In this document: in pieces, positions 62,101 through 64,000 of the stretch
Numbering within the stretch: the stretch's first letter is position 1
Layout of the letters: every line of letters starts with the position of its first letter
Assembly (NCBI RefSeq): GCF_030553075.1
Contig: NZ_CP130701.1
Span: 1,798,001-1,862,000, forward strand
Source of the DNA: Halomonas sp. I5-271120
GTDB taxonomy: Bacteria > Pseudomonadota > Gammaproteobacteria > Pseudomonadales > Halomonadaceae
DNA length: 64,000 nucleotides
Direction: 5' to 3'
The notes under the pieces: generated by a model
Told to the model about the DNA's origin: nothing
The model's input: only the letters and a program-made list of their open reading frames with translations
Databases searched by the model: none
Made by a program: the position numbers and the translations under genes

Positions 62101-64000
62101 CCAGGCAGCTCAGAAACGCGAGGGCCAGCGCGTCGCCGCGATACAGGGGTTCGCTGCCGCCCAGGCAGCTCAGAAATCGCCGGACACCTGCTGTGACCGA
62201 AAGTCGCCGTTCGCTGCCGCCCAGGCAGCTCAGAAAGCTGAAATCACGCGCCACCGGCAGCATGACGTGTTCGCTGCCGCCCAGGCAGCTCAGAAATATG
62301 CTCCCGGCGAGACGGCGGGCGAGCAAAACGTTCGCTGCCGCCCAGGCAGCTCAGAAATCTATCCGGTTTTTCCTGCCCGCTATCGCGGGGTTCGCTGCCG
62401 CCCAGGCAGCTCAGAAACAGCCGCGCCAGTCGGGCGGGTATGAGTCGGGGTTCGCTGCCGCCCAGGCAGCTCAGAAAATGGCCGACGCCATGGCCAAGCA
62501 CACCGCGCAGTTCGCTGCCGCCCAGGCAGCTCAGAAAATACAACCCCCTATCTATCGCGTCAGCAGCAGGTTCGCTGCCGCCCAGGCAGCTCAGAAAGCT
62601 TTCACGTCGTGCATAAAGGCACGGCCCGAGTTCGCTGCCGCCCAGGCAGCTCAGAAAGTTGCAAGCGCGGCCATGAATGCCCCGGGAAAGTTCGCTGCCG
62701 CCCAGGCAGCTCAGAAAGATGACCTGCCGCGCGTCGACGTGACCGGCACGTTCGCTGCCGCCCAGGCAGCTCAGAAAACCTGGAACTCGGCGATCAGATC
62801 CTTGATGCCGTTCGCTGCCGCCCAGGCAGCTCAGAAACTGGAGAAGCTAGGGGAGTGGGCGCAAGGCCTAGTTCGCTGCCGCCCAGGCAGCTCAGAAATT
62901 GGGACGTGACGTTCCAATGCGAAGCATAGCGTTCGCTGCCGCCCAGGCAGCTCAGAAAAGGGCCAGCGCCACGCCCATAACGGCGAGTTCGTTCGCTGCC
63001 GCCCAGGCAGCTCAGAAAAAGCAGGCCCACCACGGCGGGGGCTGCGGCCAGTTCGCTGCCGCCCAGGCAGCTCAGAAATTTGCGAGGGGCTGCAACGCAC
63101 TTCGGCGCAGGTTCGCTGCCGCCCAGGCAGCTCAGAAAATCTCTAGCGCCTCGCTGTGCGCCTGGCTGCTGTTCGCTGCCGCCCAGGCAGCTCAGAAAGT
63201 GCTGCTGATAGGGGAATAGGCTTAGGTGGAGTTCGCTGCCGCCCAGGCAGCTCAGAAACAAGCCCGCCAGCTAGTCGAGCAGTGGGGCAAGTTCGCTGCC
63301 GCCCAGGCAGCTCAGAAAAAGGCATGGGCGGCGGCCTCGCCGGTCAGGCGGTTCGCTGCCGCCCAGGCAGCTCAGAAAGCTCGAAAAGCCGCCGAGGCCG
63401 AGGGCGTCACGTTCGCTGCCGCCCAGGCAGCTCAGAAAAACCGGCGTGCCGGCGGCGGCCGCACTGATTCGTTCGCTGCCGCCCAGGCAGCTCAGAAATG
63501 CGAAACCAACAGGGCTATCGAGATCATCCTGTTCGCTGCCGCCCAGGCAGCTCAGAAATCCTTGCGATGCTCGTTCAGATAGGCATCCAGGTTCGCTGCC
63601 GCCCAGGCAGCTCAGAAACATTGCTGCACGGTCTGTGCAGACACGCCAAGGTTCGCTGCCGCCCAGGCAGCTCAGAAACACTCCATTCCGTCATCGCTCT
63701 CTCCTCCCGTGTTCGCTGCCGCCCAGGCAGCTCAGAAAAAGCTCGAGGCGCTGATGGAGGGTGAATGCGAGTTCGCTGCCGCCCAGGCAGCTCAGAAAAC
63801 TACTGCGGGAGCATGGTCGAGCTAGTCAGCGTTCGCTGCCGCCCAGGCAGCTCAGAAACAATTCCGACAACTCGGCCAGCGTGTACTCCTGTTCGCTGCC
63901 GCCCAGGCAGCTCAGAAAAGCACGGCGAGCAGCTCGCGCTGAAGCATGTTGTTCGCTGCCGCCCAGGCAGCTCAGAAATGGAAGCGCTCGGCCGTTGCCG
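59145..64000 (+). CRISPR. Type I-F CRISPR array, at least 81 repeats, continues past the window
   Basis: A 28-nt repeat beginning GTTCGCTGCC and ending GGCAGCTCAGAAA. The inner CTGCC/GGCAG forms the Cas6f hairpin and leaves handle CTCAGAAA. I count 81 repeats (first 59145-59172, last 63951-63978), 80 full spacers and a 22-nt partial one. Spacers are 32 nt except spacer 22 (34 nt) and spacers 25, 46, 53 and 62 (33 nt). Every repeat is identical except repeat 22 (60405-60432), with G to A at 60415. No two spacers are identical. Orientation follows the cas genes, with the newest spacers at the left. Confidence 0.98.

Noticed and set aside
59145..64000. Self-targeting or duplicated spacers
   Set aside because: Reading all 80 full spacers side by side I found no identical pair and noticed no match to the rest of the window. 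A genome-wide search was not possible.
1..64000. tRNA, rRNA, insertion sequences, prophage or integrase genes
   Set aside because: None was recognised on either strand: no transposase, integrase or terminal inverted repeats, and no tRNA-like cloverleaf.

Overview
The window is GC-rich, gene-dense DNA from a gammaproteobacterium. Osmolyte and quaternary-amine catabolism, the LemA/TPM cluster, the DUF6482-like protein and the protein sequences point to the Halomonadaceae (Halomonas/Chromohalobacter relatives). That placement is an inference from gene content. I saw no rRNA, tRNA, insertion sequence or prophage.

Positions 1-18 kb are a nitrogen and quaternary-ammonium catabolism region. After a truncated SDR gene and a GST gene comes a tightly packed minus-strand operon of ten genes (11894 down to 1693). 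Its genes, in order, encode a TmpA-like 2-oxoglutarate oxygenase, a TmpB-like HD-domain oxygenase, an AruI-like ThDP decarboxylase, an OpuAC-type binding protein, an AruH-like transaminase, a complete polar amino-acid ABC importer and an aldehyde dehydrogenase. A GlxA/AraC-type regulator is divergent from it. Next to it are a gamma-butyrobetaine-hydroxylase-like oxygenase, a second GlxA/AraC regulator and the carnitine degradation genes cdhC-cdhA-cdhB. All of these routes can converge on glycine betaine.

Positions 18-33 kb are mostly envelope and signalling genes: a lipoprotein, LemA plus two TPM-domain proteins, a chemoreceptor behind a sigma-28-type promoter, a DUF2061 protein behind a possible Fur box, a D,D-carboxypeptidase and a two-component system. 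They also include a compact minus-strand cluster (thermostable-hemolysin-like protein, acyl-AMP ligase, iron redox enzyme, SDR, periplasmic TPR-like protein) that looks like an uncharacterised small-molecule pathway.

Positions 33-50.5 kb carry a sulfonate/nitrate-type ABC importer, 1-Cys peroxiredoxin, NlpC/P60 lipoprotein, GMC oxidoreductase with its small Tat subunit, glyoxalase I, an orphan OpuAC binding protein and an AttH/FtsX/LolD-type operon. This stretch ends with a zinc importer operon (znuCBA) that is preceded by a Zur-like box and a 48-residue His-rich membrane peptide.

From 50.7 kb to the end is a complete type I-F CRISPR-Cas locus (cas1, cas2-3, cas8f, cas5f, cas7f, cas6f). Its array has at least 81 repeats and runs off the window end. 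Two spacers read as recognisable phage protein motifs. A recurring peculiarity of the whole window is short 12-18 bp tandem duplications near gene ends and starts.
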